Positions 32,752 through 43,414 of a DNA stretch of 64,000 nucleotides are shown piece after piece; position 1 is the first letter of the stretch, and every line of letters begins with the position of its first letter. The notes beneath the pieces are model-generated. The model did not search any database, was not told the origin of the DNA, and worked only from the letters and a program-made list of their open reading frames with translations. The stretch is from NCBI GenBank assembly GCA_914767885.1, contig CAJZBQ010000058.1, forward strand, positions 817,501 to 881,500. Direction: 5' to 3'. This DNA comes from Blepharisma stoltei (taxonomy: Eukaryota; Ciliophora; Heterotrichea; Heterotrichida; Blepharismidae). The position numbers and the translations under genes were made by a program.

Positions 32752-34329
32752 ATGGAAAGCACTATTGCTGAAGATTTTCTTAATGATTTAGATGAGCTTA
32801 GTGAAGAGGATTCAAACTTAAAGCAGCAAAAACTTGATGAAGACACTAATGAAGAAATTCCAATCCTTGAAGATTCAATAATTCTTAAGCAAAACGATCT
32901 TTCAAATCATCTTTCTCAAATCTCCAGTCAAAATCCTCAGATTTTTGACTATAAATTAGTAATGAAAAGCAATGATTTCATTCTTCAAATAGATCAAGAA
33001 ATTTTGCAATTGCACAAATATTTAAGAGATCTTTATTTCCCACATTTTTCTGAACTTGAAGAATTGATACAAAATCCTATTGATTTTTCCAGAACTCTTA
33101 TAAAATTTATCGAAGAAAATAGCACATCTGCTGAAATCTCTTCAATAGTCCCTAATCATATAATAATAGCAATCGCAATGGCAGTTGCCCATGATCCTCC
33201 CAAACCAATTCCTATTGAAAAACAAAAAATTATTTTAAAAGTATCATCACAGATCCTACAACTAAACGAAGCTAGAAATACAATTCAAGATTACATTGAA
33301 GAAAGAATGACAAAAATAGCCCCAAGTCTTACATTTCTATTAGGAAGCTCAGTTGCAGGAAAACTAATAGCAGCTGTAGGAGGACTAGAAAAGCTTGCTG
33401 TAATGCCAGCATGCAATATACAAGTATTAGGGATAGAAAATAAAAATGCTTTACTACCACCCACTTCGTGAGCGAACAAAAAAATCTTGTTCGCTCACGG
33501 GCTAATTTTGTTTTTAAAAAAAAATTTATATATAAATTTTATAGAAATTTTTTTTTTTCGAAATTTAAAAAAAATCCCACCTCTCAAAAATCGGGACGCA
33601 AATATTAATTTAATTTGTAAAATAAATGATTTAAAACGTAATTTGTTTTAAAATTAACAGAATTAGCTAGATTTCATGATAATAGTTATCACTTATATAT
33701 CAAAAATTTTCCCATAAACAATTTTTCTATTACAATTTTTTTGTTCGCTCACGGAGAGGAGGGAGTTAGGACTCTCTGCATTAGGCTCAGGAAAACACAA
33801 AGGATTTTTAGCCCAGACAGAAACAGCAATATCTGCTGGAAGGCTTCAGAAAAAAGCAATAAGAATGCTTGCAGCTAAAACAGCATTGGCGGCCAGATAT
33901 GATTTATTCAATAAAAATAATGACGGAAGTCACGGAAAAAGTTTATTAGAAAATATCAATGATAGGCTGGAAAAAGCTATTGAGCCTCCTCCAAGCCATA
34001 AAAGGCAGCCATTGCCAGTACCAAAAGATATTAAAAAGCCACATCGAGGAGGAAAAAGAATAAGGGCAGCTAAGAGAAAATACGAATTGACTGAAATGAG
34101 GAAACTAGCTAGCAGAGTGCAGTTTGGAACTGAGGAACAAGAAGAATTCAGGGAAACAGGCCATACTTTTGGCTCATTGGGTAAATCTGGGAAGCTATTG
34201 ATAAAGCCTGCATCTCATCAGAAATATAAATTATCTTCAAAACGTCAGGAGCAGCTCAATCAGCAGGCATCAGGGCTTACAAGCTGTTACGCATTTAGCT
34301 CTCAAGCTGAGCTTATAACTGATTTATAA
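32752..34329 (+). CDS. PRPF31: U4/U6-U5 splicing factor Prp31
   Basis: 421 codons after removal of a 315-bp MITE; exact multiple of three. The Nop domain is clear (MTKIAPSLTFLLGSSVAGKL, AVGGLEKLAVMPACNIQVLG) and continues after the MITE as ALGSGKHKGFLAQ, then KKAIRMLAAKTALAARYDLF. The Prp31 C-terminal region has RGGKRIRAAKRKYELTEMRK, SRVQFGT and FGSLGKSGK. It binds 15.5K and U4 snRNA in the tri-snRNP. Shorter than animal PRPF31 (about 500) mainly at the C-terminus. Confidence 0.95.
33452..33766. mobile_element. MITE family 1 inserted in Prp31 (IES)
   Basis: Cut between TA 33452 and TA 33767, the codons read AAT GCT TTA GGA CTC, joining ENKNAL to GLSALGSGKHKG. The ends are TTACTACCACCCACTTCGTG and CTCACGGAGAGGAGGGAGTTA, somewhat diverged from the family. 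An essential spliceosome gene must lose this before use. Confidence 0.92.
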
Positions 34330-34822
34330 TTTTTAATAGTTTATATAAATAATAGCTGAGTTTCTTTTCTACTAGAAATAATAGCATAAAATCTCATAAA
34401 AATCTCTATTCGTCTTAAATAGGATAAATTAGATAACCCATCAGCCTCCCTTATATCTCCAGTTCCGAACAAATTATTTGACTCAAAGTCAGGGTTTTCT
34501 ACAGTAATCGCTGAGAAATCAGAAAAAGATAAAAATTAGTTTGTTTAATAAATTCTAGAAGCCAAGCACTATTGTAAACCTTTAATGGTAATCATTTATT
34601 CATATTTTCTGTCTTCATTTTAATTAGAATTTCTATTAAATTCCAAATAAAATGTCAAAAATTTTAAGTCTAGAAGAACTACATTTTAAAAAAATGTAGT
34701 AATAGAAGGGAGGTCAGTCACTCCAAAAACAACCAAAGCTTTTCTTTATTAGCAATATGCAAAAACTTAAGAATCCTACATTAAAAATATTTTCTTTCAA
34801 ACCAAATTTTATTTAGTATAAG
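34330..34822. other. convergent intergenic region, nothing recognised
   Basis: Lies between the 3' ends of Prp31 (plus) and the next gene (minus). AT-rich; a short inverted pair ACTACATTTT / AAAATGTAGT near 34679-34702 could form a stem. Confidence 0.4.
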
Positions 34823-35539
34823 TTAGCATGGATTATTTTCTGATTCTCCGATATCTTTGCTATAGAGAGTCATAAGTGCAGGCAGATAGAAGCTCTCTAC
34901 TTTTTGCGGCATGTAGGGCTCTAGCCCTAGATCTTCAATCATGTAGACGTGCAGGTATTTCTTCATATAGAGCCACTTTTCATAGCATCTGTCATCATGC
35001 TTTACCTTGCAGCACCGGAAATCAAACTTCGTACATAGGTCTTCAGGATCTATCTGCGAAAAAAGAAACTCTACGTAGTAGAAGAATGATTCTCTTACCA
35101 CTTCGGATGCAAAATAATGCATGCAATAATCAGTATTGAAGCTGCTTTTCGTTGACAGAATGTTTTGGTTTCTTTTATTTTTGGCACGATGCTTTGGCTT
35201 TTTGTCTGTCACGCTTAATGCGTCGAATTCTGATTCTCGTTTGTGATAGCAGTCTGTCATAACCTGTCAAATCTCTAAAGCCATCTTGTTTGAAGGCTCT
35301 AATTTATTGATTGTTTTGCTTGGCAAGGTATTCTTCTTGATTTGACGATTTGCTCTTTTGTGTCCACGAATAACCCTACATCGTAAGTATTCCTTCTTTG
35401 GTAGCCTAATAGTAAAATTTTTTACTGTGAAAAATAGGCTTCGTATCTTGGATTCCAATGTATTTTTCCGGACTCCGCGCTTGTGAAAAGGCTTCAAATG
35501 ACCTATAAGGAAAGAGGTCATGGAATTCAGGCGTGTCAT
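34823..35539 (-). CDS. uncharacterised protein, paralogue of the gene at 26945
   Basis: 239 codons with one TGA-Trp (LEIWQVM). Shares with 26945 the block FHKRGVRKNTLESKIRSLFF, IRGHKRANRQ, SEVVRESFFYYVEFLFS, LCTKFDFRCCKVKHDDRC and YMIEDLGLEPYMP. No intron or IES. The two copies face each other on opposite strands about 7 kb apart around Prp31. Function unknown. Confidence 0.65.
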
Positions 35540-36451
35540 TATGTTATAAGTATTATATTAAGACATGATAGTGCTTTGAGGACAGCATAAATAAATGCTT
35601 AAGAAAATAATTAAAGCAATATTTTAAATAATTTCTGATTAATATTTTTGGAGACATAGTAGATTCTAACAGTCCTAAACCCATACCAAAAAATTTTTTG
35701 ACGTTTCATAATTTCTCAAAACTTTGCTATAAATGGATTTTATTATAGCTAAACTGGCATAGGGCATTTCCTATAGATCTTAGCAAACTAATCAGGCCGT
35801 CACTTTACTGTATCCCCTATTTATAGCACCATTTTAATAATGGTTCAAATAAATCGAGACCTAAACTTTACTGGCAAACGTTAATAAATTCGCCCTTATG
35901 AATAATAATTACTCTTTTCTAGGCCTAAAATGATGCTTTTTTGCATGCTATTTGCATCCAAGTATGCTTCAAAATAATTTGTTTGGACTTAATAATAAAT
36001 ATATAGAAAAATAATAGTACTTGCTTACTCAATTCATTCATAATAAATATAAAACGACTGCTACTTATAAGATTGCAAGTAATTATTGCATAAAAAAAAT
36101 GATAACAATCTAAATTTTAAATGAATGAAATAAATAAACTTCTAGAATTTTTTTTTCCATTTAAGCTCTTATGTTTTATTTTTTAAAATTCTACTTTTCT
36201 CATTTATGAAGAGCATGATGATAGTTTAAATATAATGGAAAAACCTAGTCTTTTGCTTATGAAAATTTCTCATTTAATTTAATTTTAATTTAGCGAATCT
36301 ATAAAGACCAGTAAAAAGTAATATAAGCAAGTCTTCGCTATAAATGCATATTTAAAATTATTTTATCATTTTACATTAAATATCTTAAAGGGCATCACTC
36401 ACTTTATCAATTGAACCTTTATTGATGGGCTCCTTTTATTTAGAATAAAAG
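35540..36451. other. AT-rich intergenic, nothing recognised
   Basis: Divergent upstream space of two genes. No TIR, GC-rich island or coding frame noticed. Confidence 0.4.
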
Positions 36452-37398
36452 ATGCTATTTCATCGAAAATTTACAGTGAGAATTCTATTCGGAATTCCTG
36501 TAGCTTTGGTGTTCCTTATCATCTCAGGACTCTATTATTGCTATATTGCAGGGTATATAGAGCAAGTTGACACAACAGGATTCAGAGTTTTTGTGTATCT
36601 CTTATTTCATCTTGATTTATTTTTGACATCCTGAAGCTACTGCATGTGCTTTTTGACAGATCCTGGCTCAGTGCCTGAGTTTTTTAATTTAGATACTCTT
36701 AACAATCAAGAATTGATTGAAGAGTGCGTATAATAATTTAAGTTAAAATGACCTTATAAGATTATAAAGCAGACCTTTTGTATACTAGAACAGGCTATTT
36801 ATTTTAATAAACTAATAAATATTTCAATTAATCTAGCATAGAATCTGACATTGTTTTCGCGAAAAGCTCATTTTGTAACAAATGCCAAAAAATTAGGCCA
36901 GCTAGGGCTCATCATTGCTCAGTATGCGACAAATGCATTTTAAGAATGGACCATCATTGTCCTTGAATAGGAAATTGTGTCGGATTTTACAATCATCGGT
37001 ATTTTGTCCAATTTTTACTATATGCAGGTATAGGGCTATTTATTGTCTCAATGAGCTGTGCAAGCTTATTATGGGAACACTATGGGGATGGACATATCTC
37101 CACATTATTTGGAGGCATTGTAGGGTTTTCTTTAGCCTTATCAGTATTCGGGATGGGAATTTTCCATTTGTGAATGATAGTGAATAACAGATGTTCAATA
37201 GAAATTAGATACTTAGGGCATTATAATGTATTCGACACAGGAAGCAGAATGCAAAATTTTCAGCAGATTTTTGGGCAAGTTTGATATAAATATTTTTTGC
37301 CAATTCCAATTAAGCCAAAGTGTGGAGGAATTAACTATCCAGTGAGAATAAGGACAAAGCAAGGCTCTGTTATTCTATTTGAAGAATTTTCTGGATAA
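36452..37398 (+). CDS. DHHC palmitoyltransferase
   Basis: 279 codons after removing a 110-bp IES. Two N-terminal membrane helices, then the Cys-rich DHHC domain: [39 protein letters not shown] (the W is TGA), then two more helices and the tail ([13 protein letters not shown], like the TTxE region). Transfers palmitate to Cys of target proteins at endomembranes or plasma membrane via the DHHC Cys. Typical small zDHHC size. No sign of targeting repeats. Confidence 0.93.
36729..36838. other. IES, 110 bp, TA-bounded
   Basis: Joins ELIEECV to [10 protein letters not shown] in frame when cut at TA 36729 and TA 36839. Read as a GT-AG intron it would break the frame, so the TA cut is preferred. Confidence 0.82.
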
Positions 37399-37519
37399 CA
37401 TTATAGTAAAATGAAATTTTTAAGTATGTTTTAAGATAATAGAAATGAGATCTCAAATTATTAAAATTATTAATCATTATTCAAAATAAAATACATTCTC
37501 ATTATTTATCAAAAATATT

Positions 37520-39193
37520 ATGAACAAATCCAATGAATACAAAAAGTCTCAAACCTTAAAACCAATTGAATATCGACGGGCTTCTCAGCCGTTAAGTCCA
37601 CTTAGAGCTAAACAGTATCAGATCGTAAACCCTTTTCAAAGAAATTTATCTGCTGTTACTAAACTTAAAAGAAGACCATATAACTCAATAGCACAGGATA
37701 AGGAGCAATTAAAAGCATTTAAAAACCTGAGTTCTGACGAAATTTCAAAATCGTTTAGCAATTCTGATGAAAAACATAGAATGACGCCTTTGAATTTCAC
37801 TAAAACTAAATGTATTTCAGCATCAGAACAAAATTTAAGCTATACAAAAACAAATACAAATGCTTCAAAGAATATCTTAAAATCAGATTCATGAATAAAA
37901 ATCGAAGATATGGCTAAATCTCGCAGAAATTCATTTAACCCTCCGCTAACTTTTAAAAAAATAATCCCTGAGTGGCTTTTATCAAGGAGTGATTTTTATG
38001 CCACTTATATGAAAATGAAACAACAAGTTGGTCTGGACCTTGGAGAAGTTTGTTCATCAGCGCCTTCTGAGAGAACAGAAGACGAAAAAGAAGCTTTGAT
38101 TAAATGGGTGTCAAATACAAGATTTTTTTCAGCAATTCCGAAGGTGATAGTTCAAGAGACATGTGATAAATTCTCAGTCCTTGAATTTTCGCCAGGCGCC
38201 CAAAGTAAGTTTTATTTAGTTATAAAAAAAGATGACATTGCTGATTGCATGTATTTAATTTACTTCGGAATGGTAGGAATATATGTTGATGGGATCAGAA
38301 TTGGACAGCGGTCTCAAGGAGAATCTCTTGGAGAAACTGCTCTTGATAATATAAAGTTAAGGTCAGCTGACGCATTTTCAGAAACAAATGTCGTGCTTTT
38401 TAAGCTGAAGAAAATCGATTATGAGCATATCATATTAAATTTAAAAAAGCTTGAAAAACATGAATATACAAAATTTATTATGACAATTCCATTTTTCCAA
38501 CGATGAAGCTTCATTAAGGTACAAAACCTCAGCAATTTGTTGATACAGTCTGTATATAATCCTGGAGATGGTAACTGCTATTTAGTCATATACGAAAAAG
38601 GAGACCAATCCGCTACATTTTACATTATAAAAGAAGGCAGCATTCAACTTCAAACATACACACACTTGGAATGGCAAAATAAATGGCCAGTTGGGTCTCG
38701 GCAGTGAAAGCTGAGAAAAATCACAAATAAATTCATTTATCCTCTGAAGACTCTTTTAAAAGGCGAATTTTTCGGGGAGTCTGAAATTATCAGCAATTGT
38801 ACCAGGGAAACTCGGGCTGTGGCTCTTGAACATTCAATTTGCCTTGTTCTTAATAAAGACGAGTTTCTTGAGCTTTTTCCTCCTAGAGAGCTAGAAATTC
38901 TTAAACAGCGGTCGGTTTTGAGAATGCCAAGCAAACAAGAAATGGAAATGAAAATCAAGCAAGAAATGTACTCAAATGAAGAAAAAGAACACATTTTGTT
39001 AGAAGCCATGAGACTAGGCCATGGGTTCGAAAAAGGAAGAGAATTTCTGTTAGATGCTGTATAATTTATATAGAGATCCAAAAAGCTTAGAGGATGATAC
39101 AGCTCTTTAAAGCAGAGAACTCGTCAGCAGAGAGCCAAAATCCAAAGTAAAATAATCGACCAAAAAGAAGAAAACTTAAACATGTCAATGTAA
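37520..39193 (+). CDS. cyclic-nucleotide-binding domain protein
   Basis: 553 codons with one 15-nt intron. A Ser/Lys-rich leader of about 130 residues is followed by two CNB-like folds: the first with VLEFSPGAQ, YLIYFGMVGIYVDG and GESLGETALD (phosphate-binding-cassette-like), the second with VYNPGDGNCYLVIYEKGDQS, FYIIKEGSIQL and LLKGEFFGESEII. No kinase domain follows, so it is like a PKA/PKG regulatory-type or CNB scaffold protein. The cassette Arg expected after GE-xx-L is not evident, so ligand binding is uncertain. Confidence 0.8.
39059..39073 (+). other. 15-nt intron
   Basis: GTATAATTTATATAG, containing an in-frame TAA. Splicing extends the protein by about 40 residues (RSKKLRGW ... ENLNMSM) to TAA at 39191-39193. 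Confidence 0.85.
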
Positions 39194-39229
39194 AAATAAT
39201 TAATTGTAATTTTTTAGGATATGGAACAA

Positions 39230-39556
39230 TTCAATTAGATTTATTATCCATTTAATGTCTACTATCAGGTTGAGACTAATTTAGCGTAATCTCCCCCCAG
39301 CCCGCCAAATTTTGGCAGCCTTGATGTTGTTACACGACGCCAGTCTTGAAGTTGACTCTTCTTTGAACTCAGACTACCTGCTTGGATCGGTCAAGCACCC
39401 TAAGGCCAGGAGTTCAATAGAAAAACTACCCGTCTCTTGTTTCCCTTATATAGCAGGGATAACTTCACCAGGGAAAACTAAACCTCATTATAATATATGC
39501 AAGAGATGAATTGTCTTTCGGGAGATCAGAAATTTGAGAACGGCATATTTTAATTA
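39230..39556. mobile_element. SINE-like element before the next start codon
   Basis: GC-rich insert flanked by TTAGGATATGGAACAA (39214-39229) and TTAGGGCATGGAACAA (39557-39572), a 16-bp duplication with two mismatches that includes the downstream gene's ATGGAACAA. The 3' end GGCATATTTTAATTAT is shared with the elements at 3.9 and 48.7 kb. Both duplicates have TA in TTAGG, so precise excision is possible. Confidence 0.65.
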
Positions 39557-39563
39557 TTAGGGC

Positions 39564-39896
39564 ATGGAACAACAATATGTGCTGCCTCCAAAAGACTTAT
39601 TTTTTAAGCTAATTGCCAAAGATATCAATCTAATCGTAAAGAATTACGCAATTCCTCGACAAGACACATGGGAAAATGTCTATAGCAAAGCTACTGAAAT
39701 CACAAATTTTCCACAGCCTAGAGAAACGTCGTTTAATCCAAATTTAGAAGAGCCTAAATTGCCACCAGTAGGAAATAGAAGTTTACTAAAAAAGAAAAAA
39801 ATCCCTAGCAATACTTCTTTTAGGTCAAGTTCTGTGTCGAGGACATCTAGAAGATCATTATCCACAAATAGAAAAATATATGATGCCTATTTTTAA
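39564..39896 (+). CDS. small hypothetical protein
   Basis: 110 residues, MEQQYVLPPKDLFFKLIAK at the start, then a Ser/Lys/Arg-rich tail (SFRSSSVSRTSRRSLSTN) suitable for phosphorylation. No domain recognised. It starts inside the target duplication of the SINE-like insert just upstream. Confidence 0.5.
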   Translation: MEQQYVLPPKDLFFKLIAKDINLIVKNYAIPRQDTWENVYSKATEITNFPQPRETSFNPNLEEPKLPPVGNRSLLKKKKIPSNTSFRSSSVSRTSRRSLSTNRKIYDAYF

Positions 39897-39972
39897 CTTG
39901 TGTTTTATTAGAAAAATATTTGAGTAATAATCTAACTAATGCATACACACTATTTTTGATATTAAAAAATCA

Positions 39973-41982
39973 ATGGAATATTTTGACGAAACATCCAATT
40001 GGCTTGATAAACCTTTATTTCATTTGCTTAATATAGAAAATGCGCCAGAAATTATTATAAATCCGTTTTTAGACTTAGAAAACCAAAGGACGATAAATAT
40101 TGATGCAGAAAGAACGAAGCCTGATGTATTGACACCAGATGAGACTTTTCAGCTGAAGCAGATTTTGACTTTTTATTGCAAGGAAGAAAAGATTTTGTAT
40201 AAGCAAGGAATGAATGAAATCATGGCGCCGTTTATAATTTCTTGCAGATTTGGGGTTACCTTGAGTCAGGCCTATTTTTGTTTCAAAAAATTAATTTCCT
40301 TATGCCTCCCTACAATGTTTGAAGATACTGTAAATTCCAAATAGACTTTTCGGCCAATTCAAGGTCTTTTTGTAATCTTAAAGCTCCTTATGAAGTATCA
40401 CAGTCCTGAAATTTTTACATTTTTTACAAAAAAGGAAATCACCCCTGAAGTTTTTGCAACTTCATGATTTTTGACACTTTTTTCAAGTAGAATTCAAAAT
40501 ATAGAAATTTTGTTTAGTTTGTGAGAACAAATTATTATTGAAAAAGATACTCTTTTATATAAGAATAAGCAAAAAATATTTTTTAATTCTTTTTAATTTT
40601 TATTGATATCATGAGCAATATGTTTTTTCCTTGTTTTTTTGCATTAGCGTTATTAGATCACAATAAAACAGAAATATTAAAATCTAATGAATTTATGCCA
40701 AAAATAATCAGCAAATTTCAGATAGAAAGTTATGATTGTTTAAATACTATGCTAGAAAAAGCTAGAAATATGAAAAGATATATGCCAAGATCGATGAGAA
40801 TTAGATTGAAAAAATATAATATTTATAAACTGGAGTCTATCAATCAATTAGTCAGAAAATTAAGCAGAAGCCCAAGCTTACCCCTGCTGCCTAAAGAAGT
40901 GGTTTTAAGGACTTATCCACAAGAATTTGTATGCAAATGTGATAATAATTCCTGCTCTTGGTGCACTCATCAAGACCCTGACCCTCCTTTGATAATTCTT
41001 GACTGCAGATCTCCAGATGAACAGTCTTTTGGCTGTCTACCGAATACTGCACTTATAGATCCTCAGTACTGAGAAGGCGCGGCTTCAATAGAAAGCATAG
41101 TAAATCAATACTCAAACGAGAAAGGAGTGTTTCATATATCATTATTAGGAAGCCAATTTATTTATGAAAAATCACAAGAAAATGAAGAAACAGAGAACTC
41201 AGCAAAAATGATAAAAAAATTATTCCAAAATTTCACTGAAAGCGGGTTTCCTTATATAAGCATCATAGAAGGTGGTTATAAATTATGCCATGAAGCTATT
41301 CAATGCGTGGCTAAATTAAATTTTAATTTTTAGATATATTTTCCTAATTTGGATATAAAATTATATAAATTATTATTTTTCAGAATAAAAATTTGATCTA
41401 ATTCTCTATATAATAAGACGATCTTTATCATTGCAATCCCACAATATTTCTTTATGTAAAGAATGCGTTGTTCTTAACTCTTCATCAGAAAGAAATTCAA
41501 CTAAGCTAAAAGAGCTTAAAGAAAAAATCATTGGAAACGTTCAATCTCAAGTAAAAGACTCCCTAATAAACCAGCGTCGCATTTCTCGAGAAGAATCAAT
41601 AAAAATATTCAATGATTTAAAATCAACAGCTGAAAAAATACAGATTGACCTCAGCCTAAAGCACTATGAATGCCGAAAATACAATAAAAATCTAGGCTCA
41701 TGCTACCCAGAAGAGTATATTTTGCTTTTAGACTCAAATTATCTGATTTTAGCTACCCCTCTTAATGAAGAAACAGGAATCGTCGTCGAAAAAAGACATA
41801 TAAAAGACCTTCAAAAAATTACTTCTATCAAAAATTCTCCTAAAACCCTCACATTTTCATTTTTTGAGCAGAAAAAGAGATCTTTCACAATGAAGTCTAA
41901 AAAAGAAGCAAAAGCGGTCATAAAGCAGCTGACAGGCCTTTATAATTTGTTCAAGCAGACTAGAAATGTGGAATCATTATAA
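39973..41982 (+). CDS. TBC1D23: TBC1D23-like TBC-rhodanese protein
   Basis: 625 codons after removing a 15-nt intron and two TA-bounded inserts (38 and 82 bp); exons sum exactly. N-terminal TBC domain (LTFYCKEEKILYKQGMNEIM, FRPIQGLFVILKLL) appears to lack the usual catalytic Arg finger, as in TBC1D23. A rhodanese-like domain follows (PPLIILDCRSPDEQSFGCLP, PYISIIEGGYKL). Finally a PH-like C-terminal domain (EEYILLLDSNYLILATPL, KITSIKNSPKTLTFSFFEQK). The TBC-rhodanese-PH order is that of TBC1D23, an adaptor for endosome-to-Golgi vesicle capture. A CxCxxxxCxxC cluster (about 40930-40965) precedes the rhodanese domain. Confidence 0.88.
40330..40344 (+). other. 15-nt intron
   Basis: GTAAATTCCAAATAG with in-frame TAG; removal joins MFEDT to TFRPIQGL in the TBC domain. 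Confidence 0.92.
40556..40593. other. short TA-bounded insert, 38 bp
   Basis: Removal between TA 40556 and TA 40594 keeps the frame from EKDTLL to IFIDIMSNMFFPCFFALALL. It is very short for an IES and several TAs lie nearby, so the exact ends are uncertain. Confidence 0.5.
41317..41398. other. IES, 82 bp, TA-bounded
   Basis: Joins CVAKL to ILYIIRRSLSLQSHN when cut between TA 41317 and TA 41399. In-frame stops inside prevent read-through. Confidence 0.75.
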
Positions 41983-42251
41983 ATTTTTACGAAAATGAAA
42001 TATTCAGTTTTTATGCATAAAAGTAGCTCAATATTAAATAAAAGTTTATATACTTAATTTATATGAATAAAAACATTCATATTGATTATGCAGTTATCCT
42101 ATTTTATATAAAAAGATAACGGTTACCAGTATGTATCCTTTTTTATTAATTGTTCGTAGGAATATCATATAAAAATAAAGTATTCAATTACTTAAAAAAT
42201 AAAAAAAATATGCAAATAAGTATAATTTAAATTTCATTAATAATTAAAATA

Positions 42252-43293
42252 ATGTCTGTGTTGAATCCAAGTACCCCCGCATTTGAGCCTTTTGCATGGA
42301 ATTTCTCTACAGTCGACAGTAGCTCAAAAAATAAGATAAAAAACGTCTGGCACCACAATCTGAAAGAAGAAATTTTAGATATTTCGAGACTGCTGGAGAA
42401 TTATCCTTATATTGCCATGGATACTGAATTTCCAGGCATCATTGTGAGGGCTCAAGGTGAGCTAAGAGATACGCAGTATCAGACAATTCGGCATAACGTT
42501 GACAGATTGAAGCTGATCCAGGTAGGAATCACACTGTCAGATATTAATGGAAATTACCCTCCTGATACTTGTACTTGGCAATTTAACATGAAATTTGACT
42601 TACTCTGCTCAATATTTTTATTAAAAACCCAAAAAGCATTATTTTTTATTTAAAAAATTAAAAAAATATAGGTAAATTAGGCTAGAAACTGATACTTATT
42701 CAAGTGATTCTATACAATTACTAAAAAATTCAGGCTTCGATTTTGAAAAGCATGCTCAAGATGGGATTGATCCTCAAGATTTCGCTGAACTCTTTACAGT
42801 ATCTGGTCTATGTCTCAACGAAGATATAACTTACATTACATTTCACTGTGGCTATGATTTCGCTTATCTTCTTAAAAGCTTAACTTGTCAGAAACTCCCT
42901 GAATCACAAACAGAATTCTATAAAAAACTTTTATTGTATTTCCCAGCATTTTATGATTTAAAATATTCTATTTTAAATTAAATTATCAAAAAATCAAAAT
43001 ATAAAATAATTTTTAAATAATAAAAAATACAGTAGAAATTATTATACATGGTAAGAGGAATTGATAGGTTTCGAGGAGGCTTAAATAGAATAGCTGAAGA
43101 GCTTGGGATTAAAAGAATTGGTAGAATGCATCAAGCTGGCAGTGACAGTATGGTAACTCTAGAAGCATTTTTTGGGGTAAAAAATGCATGCTTCCCTGAA
43201 CCAATTTCTATTGAAGATCACGAAAATGTGATATGTGGGCTAAATGAAAATAATCAGATCAGAGAGACTGAGTATATTAGCCAATATCCTTAA
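42252..43293 (+). CDS. CNOT7: CAF1/POP2 deadenylase (CNOT7/8)
   Basis: 293 codons after removing IESs of 82 and 81 bp. DEDD nuclease motifs are intact: MDTEFPG (Asp, Glu), FHCGYDFAYLL (Asp) and RIGRMHQAGSDSMVTLEAFF (His, Asp). The family hallmark YFPAFYDLKY is completed only across the second IES. Catalytic subunit of the CCR4-NOT complex shortening mRNA poly(A) tails. Length matches human CNOT7 (285). Confidence 0.96.
42601..42682. other. IES, 82 bp, TA-bounded
   Basis: Cut between TA 42601 and TA 42683 gives GAC TTA GAA ACT GAT, restoring FNMKFDLETDTYSSDS as in other CAF1 proteins. No GT is available at the left junction, so it cannot be a GT-AG intron. This is the cleanest single proof of TA-type excision here. 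Confidence 0.95.
42964..43044. other. IES, 81 bp, TA-bounded
   Basis: Cut between TA 42964 and TA 43045 joins FYDLK to YMVRGIDRFRGGL, the expected CAF1 sequence. Nearly the same length as the first IES in this gene. Confidence 0.93.
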
Positions 43294-43414
43294 TTATAAC
43301 ATCTTAAATTAAATTTACAAATAAAATTATTAGCTTTACCATATTAATACGACTAATTTCCATAAATGATTTAATGATATAGAATTAAATTAAGAATAAT
43401 TAAATTTAGCAAAA

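Noticed and set aside
36729-36838. Reading the DHHC gene insert as an ordinary ~105-nt GT-AG intron
   Set aside because: GT at 36728 and the nearest AG give a frame break, whereas TA-to-TA removal restores the frame; all confident introns here are 15 nt.
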